Origin: Francisella uliginis | Lineage (GTDB): Bacteria > Pseudomonadota > Gammaproteobacteria > Francisellales > Francisellaceae | DNA: 64,000 bases | Reading direction: 5' to 3' | Assembly (NCBI RefSeq): GCF_001895265.1 | Contig: NZ_CP016796.1 | Span: 2,046,001-2,110,000 of the forward strand | Part shown: positions 49,598-61,233 of the stretch, in pieces | Numbering within the stretch: the first letter of the stretch is position 1 | How the letters are laid out: each line of letters starts with the position of its first letter | Notes under the pieces: generated by a model | What the model was told of the DNA's origin: nothing | Seen by the model: the letters and a program-made list of their open reading frames with translations, nothing else | Databases searched by the model: none | Program-made: the position numbers and the translations under genes

Positions 49598-49787
49598 GGG
49601 TTAACTTTAATATCTCTACTAATAAGATAAGCATTTTAAACGTTTAAAATAATTATAAATATTCTAGCATATCCCATAAGCCAGTGTTACGAGTTTGTCT
49701 CAAAAGTATGTTTAAATCCTATCTAATACCTTAAGCAAATGACTTTTAACAAAAACTCATGACTTATAAAATTCTAGCTACAAAAAA

Positions 49788-50786
49788 CTATAAATCACCT
49801 TTATGCTTACTAAGCTTTTGCTTATATTCTCTTTTCCTATATGATTGTGCTATATAAGTCCTAACTCCTGATAAAGCTCTTAGTGGAAATGGTGAAAATG
49901 GATATGATCTTGCTTGAAACCATAGACTTGACCTAGAAACTTCACTCCCCCTTAAAGAAACATCTCCTCTTCTATGAAAACCAAATACATTTGCTACAAC
50001 TAATGTTCCTTCAGGAACTTTACAAGTTACACTTTTATTTAATTTAAAACTCCTTTTGATATCATTTTCACTTATTCTAAAAGCTCCATCATATCCCCTA
50101 CTATGATTCTTACATGCCAAAAGACTCTCTTTATATTCCCATATAATTCTTTTTAATGTTAACTTATGCGAACCTTCTAAATATTCAAAGCTCCCATTAT
50201 TAGAATCCACATCATTGAAATATAACCAACCTTTTACACAAGGATGAAAAGTATCTCTATGCCAATTAGATTGAGTATCTTTAACCTTAGTACTTTGTTT
50301 TGACTGACATACACTCTCAAAACCCATTAGAGGATATGACCCTACAGAAGAAATATACTTCAGTAACTTTTTTAACTTTTTATTCTCAATTTTTTTAAGT
50401 ATTTCTGATGAAACATAATGCCTCTTAACAAGAGTTGAACCTTCCTTAATAAAATGTTCACCGAATTTATCTGAGTAAACCATTTTCTTTATTATTTCAT
50501 AGTCTTTTTGATTTAATATATTTTCAAAAAACAAATATCCTTTCTGCCTAAACTCTTTTCTATTATCTTTATCTAAAAGCCAAAATAATTGTAACAACCT
50601 TAATCGAAAAAATATGTAAGAAACCCATACTCGAAAAATATGCAAACCAAAAAAATTTAACAAATAACTTCCTATAATAGGATTTCTCTTAAAGCTTTTG
50701 CTCCAAGTAAAAATTTCTACAATATAAAAAGGTGTTAGCAATACTTTTTTAAAATTCATTAAATTATCGAACCCACTTCCTAGCAT
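49788..50786 (-). CDS. PhyH-family Fe(II)/2-oxoglutarate dioxygenase-like protein
   Basis: A 332-residue protein, or 323 from the ATG at 50759, which lies just after the purL stop. Residues about 40-75 are hydrophobic or aromatic. The rest looks like phytanoyl-CoA dioxygenase: HRD at 176-178 in NWHRDTFHP, the distal metal His271 in [22 protein letters not shown] in between, and a following arginine in [10 protein letters not shown]. These fit the 2-His-1-carboxylate iron site. The substrate is unknown; lipid or sugar hydroxylation is a guess. It is coupled to purL by overlap or adjacency. Confidence 0.65.
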   Translation of the reverse strand: MLGSGFDNLMNFKKVLLTPFYIVEIFTWSKSFKRNPIIGSYLLNFFGLHIFRVWVSYIFFRLRLLQLFWLLDKDNRKEFRQKGYLFFENILNQKDYEIIKKMVYSDKFGEHFIKEGSTLVKRHYVSSEILKKIENKKLKKLLKYISSVGSYPLMGFESVCQSKQSTKVKDTQSNWHRDTFHPCVKGWLYFNDVDSNNGSFEYLEGSHKLTLKRIIWEYKESLLACKNHSRGYDGAFRISENDIKRSFKLNKSVTCKVPEGTLVVANVFGFHRRGDVSLRGSEVSRSSLWFQARSYPFSPFPLRALSGVRTYIAQSYRKREYKQKLSKHKGDL

Positions 50787-53700
50787 TTCTAAACATTCTC
50801 ATCCATACAGAATACTCATCATACTCTGCTGGGATATGCGAGTTTGTAATTGCTCTATAGACACGCTCTGGATGCGGCATCATTGCAAGTACACGACCAT
50901 TTAGAGCTGTGACAGCTGTTAGACCATTTACTGCACCATTTGGATTATATGGATAGACTTCTGTTGCTTGACCTTGTCCATCGATATATTTAAGAGCTAC
51001 TTGCGAACTTGCTAACATAGCTTGTTGCTGACTGTCATTTTCAAATAATGGTCGACCTTCACCATGAGCTACCGCAATTGGTGCTTTTGTGCCTGCCATA
51101 TCAGCGAACCAAATAGAATCAGATTCTTGAATCTCAATCATAGAAGCTCTAGCCTCAAACTGCTCTGATTTATTCTTGATAAATATTGGCCAGTTTTCAG
51201 CACCTTTGATTAGTGATTTAAGCTGTGCAAGCATTTGACAACCATTACACACACCTAATGCTAAAGTATCATCACGTCCAAAGAATTTACTAAACTCATC
51301 TCTTAGCTTCTCGGTAAATAGGATATTCTTTGCCCAGCCGCCGCCAGCACCTAAAACATCTCCATACGAGAAACCACCACAAGCTACTAATACTTTGAAA
51401 TCTGCCAAAGTTACACGCCCAGCATGTAAATCTGACATATGCACATCATGAGCCTCAAAACCGGCTGTAGTAAATGCTGCTGCCATCTCAACTTGACCGT
51501 TGACACCTTGCTCTCTTAGAATTGCAACTTTTGGCTTCTCAATGTTGACAAACCTAGCTGTAATATCTTCTTCAAGATCAAAGCTCGCATCAACATGGAT
51601 ACCTTTATCATCAGTATTTAAAATACTATCAAACTCTTGCTTCGCACACTCGCTATTATCACGGATTGATTGGATTTGATAAGAAGTCTCAGTCCACCAT
51701 CTTTGTAAATTCACACGTGTGTTTGAGTATACTTTCTCACCATTTGCAAATATATTTAACTCGTCGCTAGAGTTTAGCTTAGCTATTGCACACAGGTGAA
51801 TTTGAGTGTCTTTAAACATCTCTTCAACTAGTGCCATATCACTATTTTTAACTTGGATAACAGCTCCAACTTCTTCAGCGAAGAGTTTTGCTAATATATC
51901 TTGAGTTTGTAATTTAATATCTAAACCTTTACGCCCTGCAAATGACATCTCTGCTAAAGTTGCAAATACACCGCCATCAGATACATCATGATATGCTAGG
52001 ATTTTATTTTCAGCTTTTAGCTTTGTGATATTTTCAAATAGCACTTTTACTTTACTAGCTTCAACATCAGGAGCAACATTACCAACTTGATTATAAGCTT
52101 GGGCTAAACATGAAGCTCCAAGTCTACCTGCACCATTTGATAGATCAATATGTAAAACAGTTGTATCATTATCATCAACTAAGACTGGTGTAAGAGTCTT
52201 ACGTGCATTCGTCACAGGTGAGAAACCTGAAATCACTAGCGATAATGGCGATGTTACCGATTTAGCTTGACCGTTATCTGACCACTTTGTTTTCATAGAC
52301 ATTGAGTCTTTACCAACTGGTATTGCAATACCCAACTCTGGTGCAAACTCCATACCGACAGCTTTTACAGTCTCATATAATTTTTGGTTTTCATCGCCCT
52401 GATTTGCAGCAACCATCCAGTTTGCAGAGAGGCGAATATCACTTAGCTTTTCAATATCAGAAGCTAGTAGATTTGTTACAGTCTCAGCAATTGCTAATCT
52501 ACCAGAGGCAGCTGCATTAATAGACGCAACAGGAGTTCTCTCCCCCATTGCCATAGCCTCACCTGCTTGACTATCTACTGTAGCAGTTGTTACAGCACAA
52601 TCAGCCACAGGTACTTGCCATGGTCCAACCATTTGATCACGAGCAACCATACCTGTAATACTTCTATCGCCAATTGTGATTAGAAAAGATTTAGAAGCTA
52701 CAGCTGGTACTTTTAGCACTCTTTCAATCGCATCATCAAGCTTAATAGCGCTCGTATCAAAAGCATCTTGCTCTACTTTGACAGTTTTTACATCGATATG
52801 CATTTGTGGTGTATTACCAAATAATAGTCCCATTGGTAAATCAACTGGCTTATTATCGAAATATTCATCATTTAGCGTAATATGCTTCTCAGAGATTGCC
52901 TCACCAACAACTGCAAACGGACATCTTTCTCTGTTACAAAGTTGTTCAAAAAGCTCTAATGATTCAGGGTCAACTGATAATACATATCTTTCTTGTGACT
53001 CATTTGACCATATCTCTAACGGAGAAAGTCCCTCTTCGCCAACATTTACTTTTCTAAGCTCAAAGTGACCACCAACATTACCATCTTTCACAAGCTCAGG
53101 AAACGCATTTGAGATACCACCTGCACCAACATCATGGATAAATGTGATTGGGTTATGCTCACCCATTTGCCAACATCTATCGATAACCTCTTGGCAACGA
53201 CGCTCCATCTCAGCATTATCACGCTGAACAGATGCAAAATCCAGCTCTGAATTAGCATCAGAAGATACAACAGATGATGCAGCACCTCCTCCAAGACCAA
53301 TACGCATTGCAGGACCACCAAGACAGATTAGCTTAGCACCAACATTGATATCGCCCTTCTCAACATGCATCCTCTTGATATTACCCATACCACCAGCAAT
53401 CATAATCGGCTTATGATAACCAAACATCTCTTTACCAGCAGAAGTATTCACCTCTTGCTCAAAAGTACGAAAATAACCATTTATATTAGGTCTACCAAAC
53501 TCATTGGAGTAGTGAGCACCTCCTATCGGAGCCTCTAACATAATTTGTAGCGGTGTTACAATATGATAAGGTTTGCCGTATTTATTACACTCCCAAGCCT
53601 GTTCAAAACCTGGAATATTTAGGTTTGAAACTGTAAAACCAGTTAAACCAGCTTTTGGTTTAGCTCCAAGACCTGTTGCACCTTCATCACGAATCTCGCC

Positions 53701-54636
53701 ACCTATGCCAGTCGCAGAACCACTAAATGGTGCAATAGCTGTAGGATGGTTATGTGTCTCAACTTTCATCAGGATATCAACTTCTTCTTGATTGAAGTTA
53801 TAAACTCCTGTTTGTGTATTTGAATAGAATCTCTGAGCCGTTGCACCCTCTATCACAGCAGCATTATCTTTATAAGCTGAAAGTACGCCTTTGGGGGATT
53901 TCTCAGTAGTGTTGCGGATCATCTTAAATAGCGATTTATCTTGCTCTTGATTATCGATAGTCCACTTTGCATTAAAGATCTTATGTCTACAATGCTCAGA
54001 GTTCGCTTGGGCAAACATATACAGTTCTGTATCTGTAGGATTTCTACCAAGCTTTGTATATTCATCAGCTAAATAGTCAATTTCTTGCTCACTTAGAGCT
54101 AAACCAAGCTTTTTATCAGCATCTTTGATAGCTTCGGCACCATTTTCTAAAACATTGACAAACTCCAACTCTTTAGGAGCTGTAACATCAAATAAACGCT
54201 GAAGATCTTTTTCACAAACAAAAACCTCTTCAACCATACGATCATGGACAAGATCCTCAATTTGCTTTAGTTCATTTTCAGAGACCTTACCTTCGACACC
54301 AAAAAGAACTGCTCTTTCAACTCTTTTAACAACATCAATACCAGTATTTTTGATAATATCTGTAGCCTTTGATGACCATGGTGAAATTGTGCCAACTCTA
54401 GGAGCTGTAATAAAAGTATGTCCCTTTGGCTCTGCTGAACCATACTCTTTGTTGTAGTTAAGCAATGAGCTTATAATCTCTATCTGCTTATCACTAAGAT
54501 TTTGAGAACTTTCAACTACATGAATATATTCAGCAGAAATAGACTCAACTTTATTAGATATTCTTTTAGCATCTGCTAAAACCTTTTCTCTTCTAAATGG
54601 AGATAATGCACTTAAACCCTTAAAAATCTTAATCAT
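50764..54636 (-). CDS. purL: Phosphoribosylformylglycinamidine synthase
   Basis: A 1290-residue large-type PurL that makes FGAM from FGAR, ATP and glutamine. It has an N-terminal domain, the ATP-binding catalytic halves ([53 protein letters not shown]), and a C-terminal class I glutaminase with nucleophile Cys in GVCNGCQML and PHPERVYR. Length is that of gammaproteobacterial PurL. The start overlaps the purF stop as TAATG. Confidence 0.98.
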   Translation of the reverse strand: MIKIFKGLSALSPFRREKVLADAKRISNKVESISAEYIHVVESSQNLSDKQIEIISSLLNYNKEYGSAEPKGHTFITAPRVGTISPWSSKATDIIKNTGIDVVKRVERAVLFGVEGKVSENELKQIEDLVHDRMVEEVFVCEKDLQRLFDVTAPKELEFVNVLENGAEAIKDADKKLGLALSEQEIDYLADEYTKLGRNPTDTELYMFAQANSEHCRHKIFNAKWTIDNQEQDKSLFKMIRNTTEKSPKGVLSAYKDNAAVIEGATAQRFYSNTQTGVYNFNQEEVDILMKVETHNHPTAIAPFSGSATGIGGEIRDEGATGLGAKPKAGLTGFTVSNLNIPGFEQAWECNKYGKPYHIVTPLQIMLEAPIGGAHYSNEFGRPNINGYFRTFEQEVNTSAGKEMFGYHKPIMIAGGMGNIKRMHVEKGDINVGAKLICLGGPAMRIGLGGGAASSVVSSDANSELDFASVQRDNAEMERRCQEVIDRCWQMGEHNPITFIHDVGAGGISNAFPELVKDGNVGGHFELRKVNVGEEGLSPLEIWSNESQERYVLSVDPESLELFEQLCNRERCPFAVVGEAISEKHITLNDEYFDNKPVDLPMGLLFGNTPQMHIDVKTVKVEQDAFDTSAIKLDDAIERVLKVPAVASKSFLITIGDRSITGMVARDQMVGPWQVPVADCAVTTATVDSQAGEAMAMGERTPVASINAAASGRLAIAETVTNLLASDIEKLSDIRLSANWMVAANQGDENQKLYETVKAVGMEFAPELGIAIPVGKDSMSMKTKWSDNGQAKSVTSPLSLVISGFSPVTNARKTLTPVLVDDNDTTVLHIDLSNGAGRLGASCLAQAYNQVGNVAPDVEASKVKVLFENITKLKAENKILAYHDVSDGGVFATLAEMSFAGRKGLDIKLQTQDILAKLFAEEVGAVIQVKNSDMALVEEMFKDTQIHLCAIAKLNSSDELNIFANGEKVYSNTRVNLQRWWTETSYQIQSIRDNSECAKQEFDSILNTDDKGIHVDASFDLEEDITARFVNIEKPKVAILREQGVNGQVEMAAAFTTAGFEAHDVHMSDLHAGRVTLADFKVLVACGGFSYGDVLGAGGGWAKNILFTEKLRDEFSKFFGRDDTLALGVCNGCQMLAQLKSLIKGAENWPIFIKNKSEQFEARASMIEIQESDSIWFADMAGTKAPIAVAHGEGRPLFENDSQQQAMLASSQVALKYIDGQGQATEVYPYNPNGAVNGLTAVTALNGRVLAMMPHPERVYRAITNSHIPAEYDEYSVWMRMFRNARKWVR

Positions 54637-56126
54637 TAGCTATCAAACCCTTTATATTTCTTTTCTAACTCTTTTAATTCATTTCTATGTCTTTCAAGCT
54701 CATCTAAGTATGCTTCATCGACATCACCTGTAATATAGTTACCAGAGAAAACACTATCTTCAAATTCAGTAATATCAGGGTTTTGCTTTTGAACAATCTC
54801 TTTTAAATCTGATAGTGGCAAATATATAAGCCCATCCACACCAATCCACTGGCGAATTTCTTCTAATGATTTACCATGAGCGATAAGATCAGACTTAACT
54901 GGCATATCTATACCATAAACATTTGGATAACACACAGCTGGCGATACTGATGCTAAATATACTGATTTTGCGCCTAAATCCCTAATCATCTCGATAATAC
55001 GCTTAGATGTTGTACCACGTACAATAGAGTCATCTACAAGTAAAACATTCTTATCTTTAAACTCTGCTGGAATTGGATTTAGTTTTCTTCTAACAAAATT
55101 CTTTCTATCAACATTTTCAGGCATTATAAATGTTCTGCCGATATATCTATTTTTTACAAATCCTTCTCTATACTCAACTTTTAACGCTGTTGCAATCTCT
55201 TGAGCTGATGCCCTACCAGTCTCAGGAACTGGAATTACAATATCTATATCCTTATCTTTCCAAGCATCTATTATTCTTTTACTTAAAGCTTTACCAGCAT
55301 CTACTCTTGCTTGATAAACACTAACCCCGTTCATAATACTATCTGGACGAGCAAAATATACATACTCGAATAAGCAAGGTGCTAAAATAGGTTTCTTAGC
55401 ACATATTTTTGAATGGACCTTCATATCTTCAGTAATAATAATAACTTCTCCGGGCTCTACATCTCGTAGCACTCTAAATCCTGAAATATCAAGTGAAACA
55501 CTTTCACTAGCTACCATATAGGCTTTTTCACCATTATCATATTCTTTAACACCAAGAACTAATGGTCGAATTCCATACGGGTCTCTAAATGCTACCAGAC
55601 CAAAGTTAGCAATCATTGCTGTACAAGCATAGCCACCTTTAGCGTGTTTAAAAACAAACTCACATGCCTTATATACAGCATGTGTAGTAGGACAACCTTT
55701 AGATTTATTCATACCACAAGCAAAGAAATTTAGCAGAAGTTCTGAATCAGAAGTTGTATTTAGATGACGTCTTTCAATATCATGTAACATCTTTGCTAAC
55801 TCAGGTACATTAGTTAAATTGCCATTATGTGCAAAAACAATACCATGAGGGTTATTTACATAGAAAGGTTGGCTATCTGCAGCTCCGAGACTTCCCGCAG
55901 TCGGATACCTAACATGACCAATCCCCATGTTACCTTTTGATTTCTCAAGCTTCTCATCTGTAAAAACATCACTAACTAAGCCAGTATTTTTTCGCATAAA
56001 GAAATGGCCTTGATCCATAGTCGCGATACCTGCAGCATCTTGACCTCTATGTTGTAAAAGACTTAAACCATAAAACAGCGCATAACTGACCTGATTAGGT
56101 CCTGCAACCCCAATTACTCCACACAT
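54636..56126 (-). CDS. purF: Amidophosphoribosyltransferase
   Basis: A 496-residue enzyme for the first committed step of purine synthesis. The N-terminus MCGVIGVAG gives the catalytic Cys2 directly without a propeptide. The PRPP-binding loop is [15 protein letters not shown]. It is first of a purF-purL unit, with the PhyH-like gene downstream. Confidence 0.98.
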   Translation of the reverse strand: MCGVIGVAGPNQVSYALFYGLSLLQHRGQDAAGIATMDQGHFFMRKNTGLVSDVFTDEKLEKSKGNMGIGHVRYPTAGSLGAADSQPFYVNNPHGIVFAHNGNLTNVPELAKMLHDIERRHLNTTSDSELLLNFFACGMNKSKGCPTTHAVYKACEFVFKHAKGGYACTAMIANFGLVAFRDPYGIRPLVLGVKEYDNGEKAYMVASESVSLDISGFRVLRDVEPGEVIIITEDMKVHSKICAKKPILAPCLFEYVYFARPDSIMNGVSVYQARVDAGKALSKRIIDAWKDKDIDIVIPVPETGRASAQEIATALKVEYREGFVKNRYIGRTFIMPENVDRKNFVRRKLNPIPAEFKDKNVLLVDDSIVRGTTSKRIIEMIRDLGAKSVYLASVSPAVCYPNVYGIDMPVKSDLIAHGKSLEEIRQWIGVDGLIYLPLSDLKEIVQKQNPDITEFEDSVFSGNYITGDVDEAYLDELERHRNELKELEKKYKGFDS

Positions 56127-56165
56127 AATTCACCAAATAATTTTAACCTATTATTAAACACAAAT

Positions 56166-56174
56166 ATTATAACA
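56166..56174 (-). promoter_or_regulatory. Extended -10 promoter candidate for purF
   Basis: On the minus strand the sequence TGTTATAAT (rc of 56166-56174) is a perfect extended -10 (TGnTATAAT), about 40 bases upstream of the purF ATG in the 56127-56208 spacer. No well-spaced -35 is evident, which is acceptable for an extended -10 promoter. I see no PurR-like operator. Confidence 0.45.
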
Positions 56175-56208
56175 ATATTTAACCAACTCTGTTGCAACTA
56201 ATTTAATT

Positions 56209-56664
56209 TTAATTAGCCTCTCTATGCTTTTTGGCATGAACTATGCCAAAATAAATCTTATCGAAGAGATAGTTATAGACAAAAGCATATATCAAATAAA
56301 AAACTACAAAACTAAGATCTGTAAGCAAAGCTTTCCATAAGCTCATACTTAGCCAGTACGCTACTATTGGTAAAGTTACTACCAGTAAGCCAAGCTCAAA
56401 TGAAACAGCATGCATGATACGCATAAATAATTTTCTTTTTGATCTATGACCACCAAAGAATCCTTCTATAAAATCAAAGATATAGTTATAAATAAGGTTC
56501 CATACCATCGCTATCAAAGATATAACTATAGCTAAAAAGCCAATATCAAAAACACTTTCATTTAAAACATAAACCGCAACTGGAGTAAAAATCACAACTC
56601 CAAAAACCTCAAAGCCAACAGTGTGGACTACTCGAGCAAAAAAGCTCATATTCATAGTATTCAA
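56209..56664 (-). CDS. PACE-family (bacterial transmembrane pair) efflux protein
   Basis: A 151-residue inner-membrane protein built of two similar halves with two helices each: RVVHTVGFEVFGVVIFTPVAVY and RIMHAVSFELGLLVVTLPIVAY, each followed by a W/Y-N-Y-IFD segment (NLIYNYIFDFIE; AFVYNYLFDKIYF). This is the BTP/PACE pattern seen in the chlorhexidine efflux protein AceI; the natural substrate may be short polyamines. A TTG at 56664 has an AGGGG site with 7-base spacing. The ATG at 56655 is the alternative. Confidence 0.85.
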   Translation of the reverse strand: MNTMNMSFFARVVHTVGFEVFGVVIFTPVAVYVLNESVFDIGFLAIVISLIAMVWNLIYNYIFDFIEGFFGGHRSKRKLFMRIMHAVSFELGLLVVTLPIVAYWLSMSLWKALLTDLSFVVFYLIYAFVYNYLFDKIYFGIVHAKKHREAN

Positions 56665-56703
56665 TTGTAAACCCCTACAATATCCAATTTCTTATTTATA
56701 AAT

Positions 56704-58047
56704 TTAGTGTGAAAAACTAGACCTATTATTAGATTCTTTGTTTTCAAGTGATTGAATCGCTTTTTTTAAATCTCTAATCATTAGCTGAGCTAAATCAAAA
56801 GTAAATCCTCTTCTGACTAAAACTCTCATCACAACTAGGTCTTGCCTGTCTTTAGGCATTGAGTACGCTGCTATTTGCCAGCCTTTTGAACGAATCTTTT
56901 CAGACAAATCAAACAAACTATACTCTTTATCAGACTTAAGAGACCAACTCACTGCAGGAATACCTCCTTGACCACTATGAATAATCTCAAAAATACCCAT
57001 ATCATCAAGCTGTCCAGCAATATATTTTGTAACATCATAGCTAACTTGATGCACTTTTCTGTACCCTTCAAAACCCAACCTAACAAAATTATAGTATTGA
57101 GCAACTATTTGCCCTCCAGGTCGAGAAAAATTCAGTGCAAAAGTAGGCATATCACCACCTAAGTAATTCACATTGAAAACTAAATCATCCGGTAAGTACT
57201 TTTTATCCGACCAAATAACCCAACCAACACCTAATGGCGATAAACCAAATTTATGTCCAGACGCATTAATTGACTTAACTCGAGGTAGCCTAAAATCCCA
57301 TTTAAGCTCAGGATCTATAAATGGGGCAAGAAAGCCTCCAGAAGCGCCATCTACATGTACGGGAATATCAATGCCAGTTTCCTGCTCAAACTTATCTAAA
57401 GCTTTACAAACCTCTTCAACAGGCTCATATTGCCCTGTAAATGTAACTCCTAATGTCGGAACTACACCTATTGTATTTTCATCACATCTTTCTATAACTG
57501 CTTCTGGAGTCATTATTAGACTTTCTTTAGACATAGGTATTTCTCTAAGCTCGATATCCCAATATTTTGCAAATTTATGCCAACAAACTTGAACAGGACC
57601 TGTAACTAAATTTGGCTTTGAACAGTCTTTACCTTGGGCTTTCATTTTATCACGCCAACGCCATTTCATTGCCATACCACCAAGCATCGCAGCTTCAGAT
57701 GAACCAGTAGTTGAGCAACCAATAGCACTCTCTGCTGAAGAGTTCCATAAATTTGCCAAAATATTAACACATCTTGATTCTATCTCTGCAGTTTGTGAAT
57801 ATTCATCTTTATCAATCATATTCTTATCAAGACAATCATCCATAAGCTTATGTGAAAAATCATCAACTTGAGTTTGGCAAAAAGTAGCTAGATTCTGCTT
57901 TGAGTTACCATCTAACATTAACTCATCTTTTATCTCTTGATATGTTTGAAGTGGATCCTGTGACCCTACTGGGATTCTAACTTTTGGTAAAGACTCTTCA
58001 AAAAAGTCAAAGTCATCCATTATATTTTTTTTACCATGTAAAGCCAT
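56704..58047 (-). CDS. gadB: Glutamate decarboxylase
   Basis: A 447-residue PLP enzyme that turns glutamate into GABA and consumes a proton. The PLP lysine is in [17 protein letters not shown], with [13 protein letters not shown] and [13 protein letters not shown] as family segments. A strong GGAGG ribosome site lies before the ATG. No gadC-type antiporter is adjacent. GadB has been linked to oxidative-stress defence in F. tularensis. It is in the same direction as tolC and the PPTase, with gaps of about 10 bases. Confidence 0.95.
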   Translation of the reverse strand: MALHGKKNIMDDFDFFEESLPKVRIPVGSQDPLQTYQEIKDELMLDGNSKQNLATFCQTQVDDFSHKLMDDCLDKNMIDKDEYSQTAEIESRCVNILANLWNSSAESAIGCSTTGSSEAAMLGGMAMKWRWRDKMKAQGKDCSKPNLVTGPVQVCWHKFAKYWDIELREIPMSKESLIMTPEAVIERCDENTIGVVPTLGVTFTGQYEPVEEVCKALDKFEQETGIDIPVHVDGASGGFLAPFIDPELKWDFRLPRVKSINASGHKFGLSPLGVGWVIWSDKKYLPDDLVFNVNYLGGDMPTFALNFSRPGGQIVAQYYNFVRLGFEGYRKVHQVSYDVTKYIAGQLDDMGIFEIIHSGQGGIPAVSWSLKSDKEYSLFDLSEKIRSKGWQIAAYSMPKDRQDLVVMRVLVRRGFTFDLAQLMIRDLKKAIQSLENKESNNRSSFSH

Positions 58048-58058
58048 AGTTCCTCCCT

Positions 58059-58700
58059 TTATTTTTTTATTTCTTTAAACTCAAAATCTACTATCTCAAA
58101 CAAGCTATAATCCTCGTTCTTAATATTGTTAGAACATACTGATATTACTAATTCATCATAGTAGAAAGTTATAAAATCATTAGGATAGTTTTCACTAACC
58201 CAATCATTATCGTTGATTAATTTAAAGGTTGCTGTACCTAAACCTTTTGCAATCCCAAGAGAACTTCTCTTAACTTGGGATTCTTTTAATGTCCACAATG
58301 TATAAAAGTCCCTATATAAATCATCACTTTTTTGTAAAGAAAGGTACTCATCAGGTTTAAAATATCTTTTCGCTATTCTTAAAACCTTTCGCTTTTGCGC
58401 TATCTCTTCAGTATCAATACCTATCTGTTGATTTGCTAGGGCTATTACTACTTTATTACCCGTATGACTAATATTAAAATGAATATTACTATTACACAAA
58501 TAAGGTTTGCCATCGTTTGTCGCAAATAAAGGATTTTCTATAGAGAATTTTTTTGATAAAACAAAATATCTGATAAATTGTGAAAATATTTTTTGCTTGT
58601 TTGTAAGCTTTGATTGATCAACTTTTTTTTCTAACCATGATACAACTTGTTCTATACGATGTTTTTCAAAGTCTAAAATAAAAACTGAGACTTTGGACAT
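58059..58700 (-). CDS. 4'-phosphopantetheinyl transferase (Sfp type)
   Basis: A 213-residue enzyme that activates carrier proteins with phosphopantetheine. Sfp-type motifs are in order: FNISHTG (75-81), GIDTE (94-98) and WTLKES (136-141), where the Asp and Glu residues bind Mg. No NRPS or PKS genes lie nearby, and the siderophore locus in this window is NRPS-independent. It may therefore act on fatty acid ACP or on a distant pathway. It is between tolC and gadB. Confidence 0.9.
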   Translation of the reverse strand: MSKVSVFILDFEKHRIEQVVSWLEKKVDQSKLTNKQKIFSQFIRYFVLSKKFSIENPLFATNDGKPYLCNSNIHFNISHTGNKVVIALANQQIGIDTEEIAQKRKVLRIAKRYFKPDEYLSLQKSDDLYRDFYTLWTLKESQVKRSSLGIAKGLGTATFKLINDNDWVSENYPNDFITFYYDELVISVCSNNIKNEDYSLFEIVDFEFKEIKK

Positions 58701-58710
58701 AATAATAAAC

Positions 58711-60240
58711 CTATTCCGTTGCTATTTCAGATATTATATCTGTCTTACCTAATATATTGTTAATATAGGCAATATCCTTGTATGTTAGGCCACCTTGATA
58801 TTGTTTAAGGGCAACATAATCTTCAACATAGTTAAATATTGAGTCCGCAAACGAAAGTTGTGCCTGGACAAGAATTGCTTGACGGTTAAGTAAGTCAACA
58901 ATCGTCTGAGTTCCTGCCTCAAAGCCTTCTAAAATAGCTTTTACTGATGCAATACCTGAGTATACTGACTCTCTATATGCTTTTATCCTCACAGCATCTA
59001 GCACGACCGTTTGATATGCCTCAACAGTTCCAGCATAAACTTCCCTTTTTGTTTGTAGCAAAGCATAATCTGCCGCTTGATTATCATAACTTGCTTTTTT
59101 AAGCTTAGCATAATCAGATCCACCGCGTAGTAGATTCCAATTAACACTTCCACCAATACTAGCAACATCAAACTTTTTAGGAATTCTATTAACTTGTGCA
59201 GGATCTCCAGAAAGATTATTCCTTTGCATCTGTATACCACCAGTCAAGTTAACTTGAGGGAAAAAGTTACCCCATTCAATACCGACACCTTCACTTGCTG
59301 CTTTGTACTGAAACTTTTTCTGAGCAATATCAAGATTATATTTTTGTGAAGTATTTAGCCAATAATCAATATCATCAGGAACAGGATTACCAAATTCAGT
59401 ATCTTTTGAGATATACAAAATAGAACTTATACGTTTACCTATGAGTTTTGCCATCACAGCTTTCGCATTAACTAAATTTCTTTGGGCATTGACTCTATCA
59501 GCTATTGCCTGACGGTATTGAGCATCTGTAGTTTTAAAATCAGCATAAGAAACCATTCCTGATTCGTACTGATATTTTTGCGTTAAATATAACTTTTTAT
59601 TCCAGGCTTCGTTTGCAAACTGAAACTGTAATGCCTGCTCTGCTCTTAAAAGCTCAAAATATGCTGTCACAGTATCCACAATCAAGGTTTGCTCGGCTTT
59701 TGCATAAATCATTGCATAAGATTTTTGCAAATATGTTGCTTGTGTATAGGTCTTCCATTTACTCCAATCAAAAAGTACCTGCGATCCCTGAAAATTTAAA
59801 AGATTTGAGGTATCGTCAACCTGGCCACCAAACTGATTATATAAATCTCTTCTTAGATTATATTGAAAATCAACTTGTGGTAATAATGCACCTAAAGCTG
59901 TAGGTACAGTCTCAACGTTCGCAGCAAATGTTGATCTTGCTGCTTGATACTCAGCATTATGCTTAGCTGCTAGTTCATATATATCAATCAAACTATAAAA
60001 CTTATCTTTAGTTTGACCAACCATGGCAACTTTTGTAGCTTTTTTAAGGTTATAAAATTGATTATCCTTCTTTATTTCATCAGCTTTTGCATACTGCTTT
60101 TCAACACTATATGGATCTGAAGCTACATCAGTACCTATAGGCCTACCCGCACCATTATATTTAGGCACAGGAGTATCTTCACTGGCTAAGGCAAAACAAA
60201 AGCTAAAAAAAGTTGCAAGATATATACCAAGCTTTTTCAT
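58711..60240 (-). CDS. tolC: TolC-family outer-membrane efflux protein
   Basis: A 509-residue protein with a signal peptide (MKKLGIYLATFFSFCFALA), then a hydrophilic linker (about 20-70) and the TolC duplicated helical-barrel pattern (YELAAKHNAEYQAARSTFAAN; LNTSQKYNLDIAQKKFQYKA; AYRESVYSGIASVKAILEGFEAGTQ quoted in part as ILEGFEAGTQTIVDLL). It is the outer-membrane exit for type I secretion and drug efflux. It could serve the HlyD-type adaptor in this window, although that is 14 kb away. Confidence 0.93.
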   Translation of the reverse strand: MKKLGIYLATFFSFCFALASEDTPVPKYNGAGRPIGTDVASDPYSVEKQYAKADEIKKDNQFYNLKKATKVAMVGQTKDKFYSLIDIYELAAKHNAEYQAARSTFAANVETVPTALGALLPQVDFQYNLRRDLYNQFGGQVDDTSNLLNFQGSQVLFDWSKWKTYTQATYLQKSYAMIYAKAEQTLIVDTVTAYFELLRAEQALQFQFANEAWNKKLYLTQKYQYESGMVSYADFKTTDAQYRQAIADRVNAQRNLVNAKAVMAKLIGKRISSILYISKDTEFGNPVPDDIDYWLNTSQKYNLDIAQKKFQYKAASEGVGIEWGNFFPQVNLTGGIQMQRNNLSGDPAQVNRIPKKFDVASIGGSVNWNLLRGGSDYAKLKKASYDNQAADYALLQTKREVYAGTVEAYQTVVLDAVRIKAYRESVYSGIASVKAILEGFEAGTQTIVDLLNRQAILVQAQLSFADSIFNYVEDYVALKQYQGGLTYKDIAYINNILGKTDIISEIATE

Positions 60241-60249
60241 AATATTTCT

Positions 60250-60870
60250 TTACTTATTGTAAGTATCAAAAAGAAAGCTCTTTTGATACTTCTCATTAGC
60301 TGTTTTCTTTATAATATAAGCTTTATCACACACATCATTACGAACGACAAAAACAACCCTACCACCAACTTCTAAAAGCTCAAGTAAAGAATCATCGATC
60401 TCACTTTCTTCGACAATGCCTGATATGTATATACAGTTATATTTCTTTTCATTCTTTTTAATATTTGTAAGATACTCAGCACTATTAAACTCAACGTTAT
60501 AAATACCAATATTTGCAAGCTGACGTCTGACTTGACTAAGTCTTTGCTCATCATAATCTATTAGCTCAACATTTTTAGCTAGCTTAGCTAAAAGTGCTGC
60601 TGGATAACCACATTCCAAACCAAGCTTTAAAACATTATCACTAGACTTTATATCCAAAGCCTCTATAAGCCTTGCAGTAAGCATTGGGCTTCTTAGTTGC
60701 TTATCTTCAATCATTAATGCTGTATCACAATATGCTAAACATTTTAAATGTCTTGGTAAAAAGATTTCCCTAGGAATATCTGCCATAACGTTAGCAACAC
60801 CATCTAAAGAAAGCCCTTCTGTAAGGACTTGCTGCTTAATCATATTTTCTCTAGCAAGCTCGAAATTCAT
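60250..60870 (-). CDS. Degenerate protein-L-isoaspartate methyltransferase-like protein
   Basis: A protein of about 206 residues. The ATG at 60870 (MNFELARENMIKQQVLTEG) has an AGGG site with normal spacing and matches the family N-terminus, whereas the frame is open to 60921. It resembles Pcm (PREIFLPRHLKCLAYCDTAL; SPMLTARLIEAL), but the SAM motif I is LKLGLECGY rather than the usual LEIGTGSGY, and the GQTIS motif is DKQLRS. Enzymatic activity is doubtful. It is upstream of tolC by 9 bases, a known neighbourhood for pcm-like genes. Confidence 0.75.
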   Translation of the reverse strand: MNFELARENMIKQQVLTEGLSLDGVANVMADIPREIFLPRHLKCLAYCDTALMIEDKQLRSPMLTARLIEALDIKSSDNVLKLGLECGYPAALLAKLAKNVELIDYDEQRLSQVRRQLANIGIYNVEFNSAEYLTNIKKNEKKYNCIYISGIVEESEIDDSLLELLEVGGRVVFVVRNDVCDKAYIIKKTANEKYQKSFLFDTYNK

Positions 60871-60982
60871 ATTTGACCCTATAAATTTAAGAAGTAGGTT
60901 TCGTCTACTATTTTCAGACAAAAGATAATATCATGATACCATAGCAAAAGAAATCTTGCTACTTTTTTGCTATCGTATATCA

Positions 60983-61150
60983 TCAAGAATCCTGAAAAAG
61001 TTGATTAATAATATTAAGTTTATCATGCTCTTTCGTTCGATAAACATAATAACTATAAATACTATTCAATGACACCCCGTTATCTACCCTAATCAAGTTT
61101 TCTCTGTCATATGGCTTAAGAGGAAATGTTGGCAAGAGTGAATATCTAAA
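60983..61150 (-). pseudogene. Remnant of a LysR-type regulator, C-terminal end
   Basis: On the minus strand about 55 codons without a start read YSLLPTFPLKPYDRENLIRV, then YSYYVYRTKEHDKLNIINQL, and end at a stop at 60983-60985. The pattern resembles the last strand and helix of LysR co-inducer domains. The rest of the gene is missing, with a stop codon immediately upstream in the frame. The call is from visual pattern only. Confidence 0.4.
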
Positions 61151-61233
61151 TTATCATAACGCTTTAGTAACCTCTTTGAAATATGAATGTCAAAACCAAA
61201 GTAACTTTTATCTTTACAAGCGTAAGTGGCTAT
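61130..61233 (-). pseudogene. Remnant resembling a family 3 solute-binding protein
   Basis: In another minus-strand frame, about 35 codons from 61233 read ATYACKDKSYFGFDIHISKR, followed by LLKRYDNLDIHS. The F-GFDIHISK pattern resembles the ligand-binding start of SBP_bac_3 proteins. There is no start codon or signal peptide and the frame soon turns into nonsense. Together with the LysR remnant it fills most of the spacer between the pcm-like gene and trhP (60871-61404), which otherwise holds nothing I recognise. Confidence 0.35.

Noticed and set aside
52302-53791. Several open frames on the plus strand opposite purL (52302-52520, 52676-53068, 53573-53791)
   Set aside because: They lie antisense to strongly conserved PurL catalytic sequence, have no recognisable motifs and no ribosome sites of note. 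They are shadows of the purL coding bias.
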